The position numbers and the translations under genes are program-made. This document shows positions 52,341 through 63,690 of a stretch of 64,000 bases of DNA, piece by piece. Under the pieces are notes generated by a model. It worked only from the letters and a program-made list of their open reading frames with translations. It was not told the origin of the DNA and searched no databases. How positions within the stretch are numbered: the first letter of the stretch is position 1; every line of letters begins with the position of its first letter. The stretch is from Gordius sp. MW1 (Eukaryota > Nematomorpha > Gordioida > Gordea > Gordiidae). The stretch spans positions 6,634,001 to 6,698,000 of the forward strand of contig OZ038527.1 in the NCBI GenBank assembly GCA_964036665.1, in the 5' to 3' direction.

Positions 52341-53863
52341 TGATATTCATAGTAAACTTAGGAACAAACTGTCGAATGAATAGATTCGCAAAATTATGGC
52401 AATAAGACACAATATAAATCTAAACCGCGTTATGCTAGTTCATCTTCAGAACCTATAGAGGAAGATGTTAAAAAATAAATTTTTGAGCATACATCATTAC
52501 TTACACAGCATATATTAAATTTCTTGATGCGTGTTGTTATATTATTTTATTTTAATACAAAATCAAAAAATAAGAATGAGTTGGATGTTAAATGGGTTCT
52601 TTTTTATTTTAGTTAATTCTTCCCTTAAGAAATTCAACCCTTGTGCTGGGGAAAATGTTGTCCATAAATTGATGTTTAAATCTTAGAAAATGGCCACCAT
52701 AAGCTCTAAAATAATAGATACATATACAATCCTCAAACACTGCTGTAGATCAATGTATAAGTTTTCCGAAATAAAAATTGAATTTAATTGAATAATAATT
52801 AAAAGATAATATCCTAGTCAATTATTCTCAATATTTTTTCCCTTTTACACTCGCCTAATGCGCATTTCATCTTTTGAGGCGTTGCTAAATAATTAACTAA
52901 AACAAATTTACATTATAAAAATAATAAAATAAACTACGTAAACAAAATTTTTATTTAAAAGCCATAATATTGTACAAAGGTAATGGAACCAATCGAACAT
53001 ACCTTTTGAAATGTGTTTATTGGTAATAGACTAAACAATAATTATATCTTTAAAGTTTTAAATTACGACAACAATCCATAAAATAATATTCGCATTCATA
53101 GTAGTAAAGGAAGAAAGATAAATTAGTTATTTACAATAAAAGAAGATAGCGAATTATTGCAGCTTAGATAAACACCGAAAATTTCAATAGGAATATATTA
53201 AAATTAGATTTTGGCTCGCTACAATTTCTATCTTTTTCTCCTTAAATCTTCCACTGCCACATCCAAATGCGCCTCTAGTACAACGTGCTCGCATTCCTTT
53301 ATGTTAGTAAAAAGGTTAATTAATATAAGAGGTTTCAATATCAATTTTGTATTAAAACATCTATATGTTAATATCAACAAAAATCAAGTTTTAGATAAAT
53401 ATAACAACGGTTATTAAATTTCCAGATCCGAACTTGGGTGTTATACTAGATCCATGATGATTTACTAGCCTAGCAATACATACTACAGAAAACTAAGTAA
53501 CATAGAGTTCCGGCCAATTTTCATCTATTTTGAGCCCAAACGTTATAATATGATAATTAATTTATTAAAAAGGTATCAGAACAAAAACTCATCTAAGGGA
53601 TATGCAAGAAAATCTTAAGTCATACAAAGTCATGATTTTGCAAAAAAAATTAATTCAAAACATTGATACAACCACCTTCCAACTTGATTCAACTCAAAGA
53701 CCAACAATAATTGTCACCTAAAATCGTGATGAAAGAACCTAGGCACCATTTACCTTAACTATAAACAAATATTTTCAAGAGACGTATCCTTCTTTGTGTA
53801 GTGTTGTAAAAACGGCTGGGTTTTGTTTGGTCAACCTTTGGTTCAACTAAGACTAACCCGTTT
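52341..53863. other. Intergenic DNA downstream of STAMBP
   Basis: Mostly AT-rich. Two protein-like stretches lie in 53220-53620 (listed separately); nothing else recognised. Confidence 0.4.
53469..53618 (+). CDS. Possible terminal exon of an unrecognised gene
   Basis: After TTTACTAG a 49-codon frame reads PSNTYYRKLSNIEFRPIFIY then FEPKRYNMIINLLKRYQ and ends in a stop. Composition looks protein-like for this AT-rich DNA. A stretch at 53222-53303 also reads plausibly on either strand (plus: LPLPHPNAPLVQRARIPL; minus: ECEHVVLEAHLDVAVEDL). No splice chain linking them could be settled and no family was recognised. Could be chance. Confidence 0.22.
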   Translation, partial: PSNTYYRKLSNIEFRPIFIYFEPKRYNMIINLLKRYQNKNSSKGYARKS

Positions 53864-56534
53864 TTACAAAACTACCTTATTGTGAAATGTATGAACATGT
53901 ATGTAATGTAAAACTTGGTATAGGGGAGGATCTTGGGGATGGTAGTGGAATCCTGATTCCTTACACGTAGCCAACACGTTCATCCCATAGTCGGGGGTTA
54001 TGGTAAATATTTTAGTCCTTCAAATAGTATACATTTAATTTCGTTTAAATCTTATTATACATATATATTTTCTTTCATAATTTTTAAATTATAATTAATT
54101 CCAATTTATCAAAAAATTAATCACTGGTCGTGAGAGGGGGCACATACGATCGCGACGTATTCCGGGAGTAATTGTTGGTTCGGGAACTGATTGTGAAGAT
54201 CTACGCTGGATAGAAAGGCTGTTTGTGAGGGATGCGTCTGCGAAGTATAAAATTTATTTTCAATTTGAAACATTACGTCGAAAGAAATATTTTTTAAGAA
54301 AGCGATATAAATGATTTATTGCCAAACAGGGAAGAAATATTTATAATTAATTCTGTTATTAATTGGGCTCTCGTAAATTAGAATCGTCTCTAAGCATGCT
54401 CGCTCTTTTTGGCAAACACAATTTATTTCAATCGCTCAGAATTGACAACACTTTTCTAAAAGCCTATACCCGAACAGCAAATCTTTCATGGGCGTGGTCG
54501 GGATTTGAATGAGAGGGATGAGGGGGGTAAAAATTGAAATAGGTCCAAAATTATGGTGTTTTTTATCTTTAAAAATTATTTGAGACTTAAGAGGTTGTTA
54601 ACATCGACCATTCCTGCCTTAATCTGGCTAAGCCCACAACTAAAATTTAATTGAAAATTTAATTTACGACGTATTGGCCAAGCCTTTACATTTAATAATT
54701 ACTATATATATATCGTTTTAGCCAAATATTTATCCCAAACATGCAACTTGTCAAAAAAATAGACACAATTTAAAAACATATTAAGATGTGACATCAAATC
54801 AAAGCTAAATAATCCATAAAACATAAGATGAAATTATTTATAGCAAAATAATTGACAAATCCTGGAATTAACAACAAATTTATTGAGGAGGGGAACTGGC
54901 CTAAGCAGCAAACTAAATCTAAACCCCATCTAAAAAACAATAGCCTAACTTAGATTAAAACAGTAGTGTTGGAAATACATTATATAGTTTATTTATTTTG
55001 CACTAGAGACATAAACTAAACTTAAAATTTAAGCATATTGCTCTCCATTTATTTAAAATTACATGTATCCAACCGAGAGTTAGCAAATTTTTGGCTTCTT
55101 TAAAATCAACCATTTCTTCCTCGTTAATAGCTGAGAATGAATCAGATTTGCCACTTTGTTTAGGAATGACCAGATGTGTGATCGTAAATACATTTTGAGA
55201 CTGGTGTGCAAACATTTTAAAAAATATATTGATAATTTAAAAATTAGCATAATTTAGATATTTATATCCTTAAATACCAATTTTCCAAAAAGGTGGCCCC
55301 CAGTTTCAATGTTCTTTTCAGTATTTGATTCTGCTAGGGATAAAAATATTGCTGCAAGATTTTTAGGTATCTTCACAATTCTCAATTGTGAAGTATGATC
55401 CCTAAAAATAGTGAGTAAACAGTTTTGTAATTACAAATAAAAGGTCTTAAAAAGATAACAAGCACATATTATATAATTGTTTTAATATTAATAATCTTAA
55501 ACTAAGTGCAAGAAATAAAACTCTGTTAATGTTTTTAGGTTTAATTTATATACAACCTATAATTTAGCTATAAAATAAAACATAACTATTTTAAAATATT
55601 CTATGCATATATAATAAAAAGGTTACCTATAAACTTCATCATTCATATTACCATTAACATCTTTGGGCTTTAGACTACGAGAAGGAACTATAGGTGCGAC
55701 CATTTCAGTTTTGGTTAAATCATTATTTAGATTAAATTCATCTTTGTTAAACTCATTGTAAGGATTGCAAAAATGATTGCTATTGAAATTATTATGAACT
55801 ATAGAATTGGAAATATTTGCAGTTTTAGGAATGTTAGTGTACGAGTCTCTAGGTTTATCTATCTTGGTTTTTTCATGCTCAATTTGCTTAAGTAATTCAT
55901 CTTCCTCATTCTTCTTTCTTATAGATTCTTCAACTTCTTTCTATATATCAATGGGTCAAAGCTTTATATAATACATTGGTATTTTATAAAGATATATGTT
56001 CAATTTAATTATTTTGTTTTATCAATCTAAATTTAACATATAATTAAAAAGTTCTCAATAATATTTTTTATTGGGCTTAAATTTAAAATATGTATTTTTA
56101 AAGGCTACCTGAGATTTAATAAGATTTTCATACTCTTTGCTATATTTATTTAAAACCTTTAACTTTAATTCTTCTGCCTTTGGAAGCACTTCTTTTAAAA
56201 CCTTTGAAATTATAATTTAAATTGCTTTTTTTACTTCTTTGACATTATGCTTCTCAATGGAAGGAATGGTTTTGTACTGTGGGAGAGATGGCAATTTTTC
56301 TAGAAACAATCTATGATTAGATATATCAATGTTAAAACAGCTATACGTTATATATTTGTAATAGAGCATAAAAGCCCTTTCAAGATCTCCTTCTTTTTCG
56401 TATGTCTTTGCCATGGAAATCATTTCTGGTCCCGAACGAAAATATCGTATTAAAGGACAATCAGGAATAATCTCTACGTCTTGGAAAAGAGATTTCAACC
56501 TATGATTAGGTTCAAAATAGTTTTCTTTATTCAT
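53864..56534 (-). CDS. STAMBP: STAM-binding protein / AMSH, K63-specific JAMM deubiquitinase
   Basis: Zinc metalloprotease that trims K63-linked ubiquitin on endosomes with STAM/ESCRT. Eight exons: 56534-56347, 56310-56235, 56201-56109, 55940-55627, 55401-55278, 55200-55063, 54237-54125, 54017-53864; all GT-AG and in phase, 399 residues (human 424). N-terminal MIT-like domain: [20 protein letters not shown] and [19 protein letters not shown]. Then [20 protein letters not shown], a low-complexity linker, and the MPN+ domain. The domain has [11 protein letters not shown] (Glu256), [38 protein letters not shown] (His311, His313, Asp324; the motif is split by an intron of 825 nt) and [12 protein letters not shown] near the C-terminus. 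Catalytic residues are all present. Introns of 36 and 33 nt. A TIR element ends 29 bp upstream of the start. Confidence 0.95.
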
Positions 56535-56562
56535 TTCAATGGGGGCACATCTGATTTTGAGA

Positions 56563-56870
56563 CCAATGTTACACGATCCAAATTCTTGTACTGTATAAGC
56601 GATCTGACATTCCATTTTCTTATTCGATCCAAAAAATAACGAAGCGCCGATTAGTGTTTTTCGCATTCGGAAAAACACAAATCGTAAGAAATAAACAAAA
56701 TTTCTTACTCACGTTTTCATATTGTTCGGACTCGCAAGGGCAGGTTTTGTAGGGTTAGGGTTAGGGTTAAGTCATTTTAGGTTCAAGATACATAATTACT
56801 TTTTTTGGATCGAATAAGAAAATGGAATGTCAGATCGCTTATACAGTCCAAGAATTTGGATCGCATTGGT
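56563..56870. mobile_element. TIR element with GGGTTA core and long target duplication, copy B
   Basis: About 308 bp, same family as 23612-23921. TTACACGATCCAAATTCTTG at left and the complement at right; CTGATTTTGAGA flanks both sides (56551-56562, 56871-56882). The core has AGGGTTAGGGTTAGGGTTAAG. It lies directly upstream of the STAMBP start codon, and an in-frame ATG inside it (56678) could add 48 residues to STAMBP. Confidence 0.82.
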
Positions 56871-56882
56871 CTGATTTTGAGA

Positions 56883-57600
56883 ACATATTAATTTAATCAA
56901 ATTTCTTTAACACGCCGCAAGAGTAATAACAGGGGAAAATGGGATTAAAATATTATTAAATAAAAATTTATGCTAAATTTATCTAAAAAATTTTGGTAGT
57001 AATCATTTTAAAAATTTATTATTTATTCCCGTTAATAAACAAGATCTTCTTCCAGCATGCAATTTGCCGTTGAAAAAATGTTACTAGACAAGTAGCAGGG
57101 ATATATCATAAAACATATGTATATGTGGAAAACATAAGTATTTTGAAATCAATATTTAAGCTTAAAATTTGTTAAGAACAATTTACCTTTTTTGCTTTTC
57201 AGGTAGATTATTTTATGACTGATTGGTGATGGATATAATCGTTTAGAGAAACATTAAAAAATTGTAAGTTTTCATAAAATACATCATATAAAATACACTA
57301 TGAAGCAATTTCAATGTATACATACAGTCGAAATATATAAGTGATAATCGAATAAATTTTAATGTTTTTCAGTGATAGGTAACCGCGATGTTTTGAGCAC
57401 ACAATTACGCTAATTTTGCTTATAAATAATAATTGCATAAATATATAGTATCGGATGAGTGGCGAAAATTTAAGCAAAAATTATAATTTTTATAAATATA
57501 TTCTGGTATTTGGGTGATTATACTATTTTATATATATTATAATTGTTGATAGATAGAAAATATATCAAAAAAAATTAAAGTTTCAGATAAAAGAAATTTG
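56883..57600. other. AT-rich spacer, nothing recognised
   Basis: Lies between the STAMBP upstream element and the gypsy element. No motif or frame of note. Confidence 0.4.
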
Positions 57601-57941
57601 GCGGAAGAATAAAATGTTGGTATGATGATCCTATATAGGATATGTAATGCGACTCAGTTCACCAATGCCTCTAAAAACTTGGGTCTCAATAAATAGTAGG
57701 TTTGTTTTTCAAAAGTACTTTTGCTTTCAACTATGATAAAGTAGGAATTGAGATAAATGTAGAGAGGTATAGAGTGCGAAGTGCCTCGGGCGATAGGTAA
57801 ATTACCGAATGGTAAAGAATGCCTCGAGTGACAATTAAATTACCGTTAATTGGGTTTAGCGTATATTGTCTTTCCGTATATACGATTATTTACTTTTTGT
57901 ATCACTTCGTAACGTGTTTTGAATAATATTCCCGTCAACAG
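57601..57941 (+). repeat. Probable 5' LTR end and primer-binding site of a Ty3/gypsy element
   Basis: GTCAACA is followed by TGGCGTCGTCAAGG (57942-57955), which has the position and TGG start of a gypsy primer-binding site just ahead of gag. The left LTR border and a matching 3' LTR were not found, so the extent is a guess. Confidence 0.4.
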
Positions 57942-58349
57942 TGGCGTCGTCAAGGAAAAACCTACGCGGTCATGCAGAAGCATAAGATAACTGATAACAT
58001 CGACGTTTTTTTAACACAATATAAGCTTTTCTTAAGGAGCCTGAATAAACCTGAGACAGACGAGAAAAAGCGGCGTCACTATTAACCAGCCTTGATGGGG
58101 AGGCATTCCAATTAATATTAGAGAGACCCTAAGATTTGACAGCAATTACATACGAAGAAGCCAAAAAACGGCTAAGAAAAATATACCAGAGGGATTCATG
58201 CGTGAGGGCAAAGAGATATAAATTCTCAAAGGCTCAATAAGGACAGGGAGAGACGATAGACGTGTACGCTAATAGACTTAAGGCCGGAGCTAACAGCTTC
58301 AACTTTGGAAATGATGAATTGCAAAACAGAATTGCTGACCAATTGATTA
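57942..58349 (+). pseudogene. Ty3/gypsy gag, interrupted
   Basis: Frame fragments VFLTQYKLFLRSLNKPETDE, AITYEEAKKRLRKIYQRDS and GETIDVYANRLKAGANSFNF-GNDELQNRIADQLI match gypsy gag. Stops and shifts occur. The frame resumes at 61233 as IGLRDRSLQARLLAEHY after removing the element inserted at 58350-61229 and one copy of TTA, so this is one gag split in two. Confidence 0.72.
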
Positions 58350-58454
58350 CACTGGTCTACAAATTAAGGTCTTGTGTAATCAACCGGGAAACGGTTAACA
58401 TATTCTGATAGAGTTTTTTGTGGTGAACACAAACATGTTTTTCGTTGTTTTCCT

Positions 58455-59928
58455 TAGTGTTTCGATCTCGTCTCGGTCTCGAAAACAAAATCTCGTCTCG
58501 TCTCGGGAGCGATTATAAAAATCTCGATCTCGTCTCGTCTCGGTCTAGAAAAATCTCGGTCTCGTCTCGACGAGAATTCTCGTCTCGTCTCGACTTTAAA
58601 AAAAACGGAATAAAAATTTCCCCTTTTTTATTAAAAAAATTAAATAAGTGTTAATAAATTCAAACGCAAACTTTTATATATTTTGAAAATAATTCACAAG
58701 CTTTTTAAAGATATAGCGGACCACGACATGTCCTTGACAATATGAAGATATAAATTAATTCATAAAGATAACATTTTCTATGGAAAGTGCAGACTAAAAA
58801 AACTAAAAATAAAGTTGAAATATAGAAAATTAAATTTTATTGTGTTAGAAAATTATAACATTTGTATCAAATTCACTGTGTCTCTCAACTATACATACTT
58901 CAAAAATTATAAGTTCGCTTATAGTTGGCTTAGTTGCATAATTGAACAAATTGAGACCCTTTATTAACCCTGGTTAAAGTTTTCAGAGTACACCTTAACA
59001 TATTTAATGCAAACGTTTAAGTCCATTAATATTACCATCATCAATTACAGACCATAATGTTTATTGCATGTTTAATAGTGATAAACGACAAAGTGTGAGT
59101 GACTTTTAATGATAATATTATTATTGATAGAATTGATAACTAGTTGCACATATTAAAACGTTGTAAAAACAACAATAAAAGCAGCATTATTATAGGATTA
59201 AAAACATAAAGTTTTAAACTATAAATTAAGGTGCACGTATTTAAATCTATAACAAAAATCATTATAATAAAATTTATACTCCAAATAATTAACTTCCAAT
59301 TCCAACTAACTTTGCCATTAAATAGTTATTTATAAAATACAGCATAGGGTCGGGTATTTATTTTATATTGCACAATTATAGAAATTATAGTAAATTTGAA
59401 TGCACCTGCCAACCCAGCATATAAAGTGAAAAGTGACGCATATGACAAAACTATAATTTGGGAGGTATACTGTTAGTTGAAGCATAAAAACGTTTAAAAA
59501 ACTCATGATTTAAGATTTAATCGATTACGGTGTCATTAAATATTCCATTGAACTTTTGAGATCGTTAGGCGGGTGCTCAAAAATCTCAAGCCACCTTAGT
59601 TTAACTTGTATAATTGAAACTGATTGAACACTAATTTATAATTACCGCATCATGCAGGATGAGTAACTGCAAAGTTCAAATATGCTTTAGTAATATTTAC
59701 TATTCCATCATAACTCATTCTAAGCCTAAAATTTTAGAATCTATTGACCAATAAAAAGTCGAGATCTCGCCGAACAAATCTCGTATCGTCTCGTCTCGAC
59801 ACCAAAATTCTCGTCTCGATCTCGACTCCATTTTTCAAATTCTCGTCTCGTCTCGTCTCGTCTCGTCTCGGTTTTTCGAGACGAGACGAGACGAGACCGA
59901 GATTTTTCTCGGTTTTTCCGCATCACTA
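58455..59928. mobile_element. hAT-type element with CGTCTCGT ends, second copy
   Basis: Same family as 661-1808: TAGTGTTTCGATCTCGTC start, CGGTTTTTCCGCATCACTA end. The flanks GTTTTCCT (58447-58454) and GTTTTCCT (59929-59936) form an exact 8-bp duplication. No transposase. 1474 bp. Confidence 0.85.
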
Positions 59929-59936
59929 GTTTTCCT

Positions 59937-60665
59937 ATACGTCAAGTTTTTAAGATATTTTGATTCAAAGTTGCGAAAATGACCGTTTTCGACCCTTTTC
60001 GACGCTCAATAGAGCGATATTGAATAGCTAAAAAAAAAATTAAACCTCTAAGTGGTAGAACCAACTTAGGGTAAAACATTGAAAAATGATTTTTTACCCT
60101 ATTGTTTTTACTTTTTCTAATATATCAAAAATGCAATTAGTCCCTATGCGAAATCGCGGCATCCTTTGACCCTCCCTCCCTCTCTATCTAATTGGCTTAT
60201 ATGCTTATATAACACTATACCCTGTAAGTGATTGATGAGTGTGGTGGGTGCAAGGGGAAGTGGGTTAATACGAACTATTCCTACTACTACGCCTGTCCTC
60301 CTCCCTCTATACTAGAGGAATAGCTCGTATTACGCCACTACTCTTACACACCCACACCCCCACATCATCCATCAATCACTCACATGCACCAAGAGTATAG
60401 TGTTATAAACCCATTTAGATAGAGAGGGAGGGAGGCTCAAAGGATGCCGCTTCGCATAGGGACTAATTGAAATTCGATATATTGGAAAAAGTAAAAACAA
60501 TAGGTAAAAAATCATTTTTCAATGTTTTACATTAAGTTGGTTCTACCACTTAGAGGTTTAAAATTTTTTTTAGCCATTTAATATCGCTCTATTGAGCATC
60601 GAAAAGGGTCAAAAACGGTCATTTTCGCAACTTTGAATCGAAATATCTAAAAAACTTGACGTATA
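59937..60665. repeat. Large palindrome (first foldback arm pair)
   Basis: ATACGTCAAGTTTTTAAGAT at left is answered by AACTTGACGTAT at the right end, and motifs in between (CGCAACTTTGAATC, CCTATGCGAAATCGCGGCAT / GATGCCGCTTCGCATAGGG, GGGAGGGAGG) recur in reverse order around a centre near 60260. Copies differ by scattered substitutions, so the palindrome is old. Confidence 0.85.
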
Positions 60666-60808
60666 GGAAAAAAAAAACGAAAAACATATTTGTGTTCACC
60701 ACAAAAAACTTTATCAGAATCATAGACTACATAGACTGCTCATCACGGTATACAATGTGTGTGTGTTTTTCCGCCATTTTGATGAACACTACCGTCCTAT
60801 ATCACATA

Positions 60809-60880
60809 ATGGCGTTTTGCGCTGTGCCGTTTTGTTCGAACAGGAGAGGTAAAGAAAAAAGGTTTCGATTCCATAAATAA
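60809..60880 (+). pseudogene. THAP domain first exon remnant
   Basis: Reads MAFCAVPFCSNRRGKEKRF-RFHK, the first part of a THAP finger (C-x4-C then basic stretch), ending at a stop next to a GTAAG donor. An inverted copy lies at about 61014-61083 on the minus strand. No second exon is present in this element, so it is not functional alone. It is close kin of the MPFCAVPFCSPRK exon at 22776. Confidence 0.65.
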
Positions 60881-61232
60881 GTAAGATATTACAAAATACA
60901 TAATATTTTTAAAAAATTTATTATTGACACATTTCATAAAAATTAAAAATGTAAAAACTGTAATGATATTAAAATTTTTTAAAAATATCTTTTTTTTGTA
61001 TTATCTTACTTATTTATGGAATCAAAACCTTTTTTCTTTACCTCTCCTGTTCGAACAAAACGGCACAGCGCAAAACGCCATTATGTGATATAGGACGGTA
61101 GTGTTCATCAAAATGGAGGCAAATTTCACACACAATTTGCCATATGGAACATATGACATGGGCAGTCTATGTAGTCTATGATAAGAATATGTTGACCGTT
61201 TCCCGGTTGATTTTTTTTGTAGACCAGTGTTA

Positions 61233-61544
61233 TAGGATTACGCGATAGAAGCCTACAGGCAAGGCTGTTGGCAGAACACTACATGAAATGGGACCACCTA
61301 CGACTGGCGTTAACGGCTAAGACGATAAATGGGGGGGGGGGGCTAAGCACCTTGCAGGACGTGTCCGAAGAGGCGTGTAGCGTAGTGACAAGACGAGAAG
61401 CGTGGCCTGGGACGGTCCGGATTCCCAGGTTAAACCATGCTTTAGATGTGCTAACAGTAGATGTATATATTAATAACGAATTGTTCCAATTTATCTTCAA
61501 TACTGGCGCTACGGTATCGATAATACCGGCGTGAAGATGGGCGA
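61233..61544 (+). pseudogene. Ty3/gypsy gag end and aspartic protease
   Basis: IGLRDRSLQARLLAEHYMKW continues gag; then a G-run (61331-61341), and DVYINNELFQFIFNTGATVS-IIPA, the gypsy protease active-site region with the catalytic Asp of DTG replaced by Asn. Ends in a stop. Dead copy. Confidence 0.75.
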
Positions 61545-61747
61545 AGGAGATCCCACGCAACAAAGAGCCCGTCCCGACGGTGTACGTTTACGGCCACGAG
61601 GAAATAAAGATCGTAGCCAAAGTGCAAGTCGATCGAATGGGTAATATGAGGATACAGCTGCCGTTATTGTTAGCATACGTAGCGGGATCGCCGTTGTGCG
61701 GGATCGATTGGATCTAAGAGTTCGAGCGGCGAAGAATATGTTGGAAC

Positions 61748-63425
61748 TTGAGAGCAGCGGCTGAACAGTTCGCGGTCAATTACGTGGAAAAACCGAAAGA
61801 TACCAAGTCCGCAATCCAGCACGCTATGAAGCAATGGGAATACCAGCTAAACGAATTCCCAAAAGCAGCAAAGGGTGGAACTGGAAGTACAGTTAAAAGC
61901 GGTCATAGATCCCGTTTTTATCCACGCAGGAAGGGTGCCGAACCCGTAAAGAGAAGCGATGAAAGTCTACGATTATGCATCGATTACCGGTTTACGATTA
62001 ATAAATATGCACAAGGTTTATTGTACCCCTTACCAAAAATCAATGATTTGTTAAATAAACTCGATAACGCGTGTTGCTTTTCTAAGCTGGACCTAACTAA
62101 AGATTACCTACAGCTATAGTTAGGTTTAGAGACGAGCCAACGATTGACGAACTCCATGCACAAAGGCTTATTTAAATAATCGAATGCCTTTTGGTTTAAA
62201 TTGTGCCGCGGCTATTTCAAAAAAACAATGGATCAAATATTAGGAGGCATGGAGGGAGTAGCGGTATATATCGACGAAATACTAATTGCAGGGGAAATGG
62301 AAGAAGTCCACAACGAGCGGCTACTCAAGGTACTGGAAACGTTACAAAAGTGGGGGTTAGTGCCAAACATATCCAAGAGCATATTGTGGGCTAAGGAAGT
62401 AACATTTTTGGGATACTTAATAAGGAACAAGGGGTTTAAATCAACTATAATAAAGCCGAACTAGTCACGCAATGAAAAAATTTAACAAACAAAAATCAAA
62501 AAAAAATCGTTTCTTAGGTTATCATCATATTTTTCAAAGTTCATTATGGACTACGCCAAAATCGTGCACCCTATTTAGAAACTCATGAAAAAAACGTGAC
62601 GTACCATTGGGGTGGAGAACAACAAGTTTTATTTGACGCTATCAAGTCCGCGCTTACGAAGGCCCCCGTACTAGCATACTTTAATGGAGATTTGGAGACA
62701 GGCCTGGTCGAAGACGCCTTGGGTACAGGGTTAGGGGCTATCTTACAGCAACGAGCACCAGGGGAGAATTGGAGAGTGGTGGCTTATGCTTCAAGAGAGT
62801 TAAACGATAATGAAAGCCGATATTTGACGATCAAGCGGGAGGCACTGGCGGTGGTCTATGGGCTAAAAAAGTTCAATGAATATATACAAGGACCAAGTGT
62901 TGCTATAATGACGGATCATAGACCGCTAGTATATATATTTGACCAAGCAAAAGGGGCATGGAACAATGGTCACCACGTCTAATTAGATGGGCCTCATGGT
63001 ATCAGGTTACACGACCAAGTTTGAGTACAACAAGGGATCCGAAAACGCGGCAGATTTCTTGTATAGAAAACCGAATGAACACGCGTATCTTGTTAGCGAG
63101 GAAATGCCAGAAGTCTCTACAAATCCATTTATATCATTGGACGTGGTGAGACAACACACCTTGGACGATCCAGGGCTACGTCAATTAAAAGAGTGGATAA
63201 GAGGTAAATAAAACACAATGGTCACTTATGGTCTAAAACGCTCCTACGAAAAACACCTGCCCAAGTTACACGAGTCAAAAAACATAATATTTTACAAAGG
63301 GCGAGGAATAATAATTCCGACTAAATTAAAATGAGCCGTACTCCAAAGATTACATGGGGGCCACGTGGGTATCAAGCGAATGCAAGAAGTGGTCTGGCAG
63401 TATATATGGTTAGTGATGGGAAGAA
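61748..63425 (+). pseudogene. Ty3/gypsy pol: reverse transcriptase, RNase H, start of integrase
   Basis: Order as in Ty3/gypsy. RT: LRLCIDYRFTINKYAQGLLY-PLPKI, FSKLDLTKDYLQL, then VAVYIDEILIAGE with YIDE in place of the catalytic YIDD. RNase H: YHWGGEQQVLFDAIKSAL, LGTGLGAILQQ, YASRELNDNESRY, MTDHRPLVYIF. Tether and integrase start: KGSENAADFLYRKPNE, HGGHVGIKRMQEVVWQYIW (63354-63410), the HHCC zinc region. Several frameshifts and stops. Coding ends at about 63425 where an unrelated AGGTTA-rich stretch begins, so integrase core and 3' LTR are missing. Confidence 0.85.
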
Positions 63426-63429
63426 GTTA

Positions 63430-63690
63430 GGTGGGGTTGACGCCCAGGTCAACCTTAGGCTAGGTTAGAGGTTCATTGAAAACCTTGAGGTCTTTTAAAA
63501 ACGCTAACCTCTGCCTCGAAATTAGAGGTCAAAATTAACCTAAAAACCTCGAGGTCAATTAGAAGCTTAGAGCTTAGGTTAGAGCGTTTTATTAACCTAA
63601 ACGCTTAGGTTAATATAGACCTAGCCTAAACCTTTAGGTTAATTAAGCATTAGGTTAATTACCTAAGGTCAATAATGTTTTATATACTGT
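63430..63690. repeat. AGGTTA/TAACCT-rich low-complexity stretch
   Basis: Dense, irregular AGGTTA, TAACCT and GAGGTC words in both orientations, partly palindromic. It truncates the gypsy integrase on its left. The remaining 63690-64000 is AT-rich and unassigned. Confidence 0.55.

Larger units (their letters stand above)
58350..61229. mobile_element. Double-foldback element with THAP exon remnants, TTA target duplication
   Basis: Ends CACTGGTCTACAAA/TTTGTAGACCAGTG, followed inward by ATCAACCGGGAAACGGT on both sides, flanked by TTA (58347-58349, 61230-61232); gag becomes continuous when it is removed. The interior is two successive palindromes. The first has arms running from about 58400 (interrupted by a hAT) and 59937 to about 60255, and back from about 60265 to 60715. 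The second has arms 60716-60930 and 60960-61190. Each arm of the second carries the start of a THAP exon. TIR length and TSD recall CACTA- or PIF/Harbinger-type elements, but the superfamily is not settled. Confidence 0.78.

Noticed and set aside
54238-55062. STAMBP as a pseudogene lacking its catalytic exon
   Set aside because: The exon with [15 protein letters not shown] was found at 54237-54125, in phase with both neighbours.
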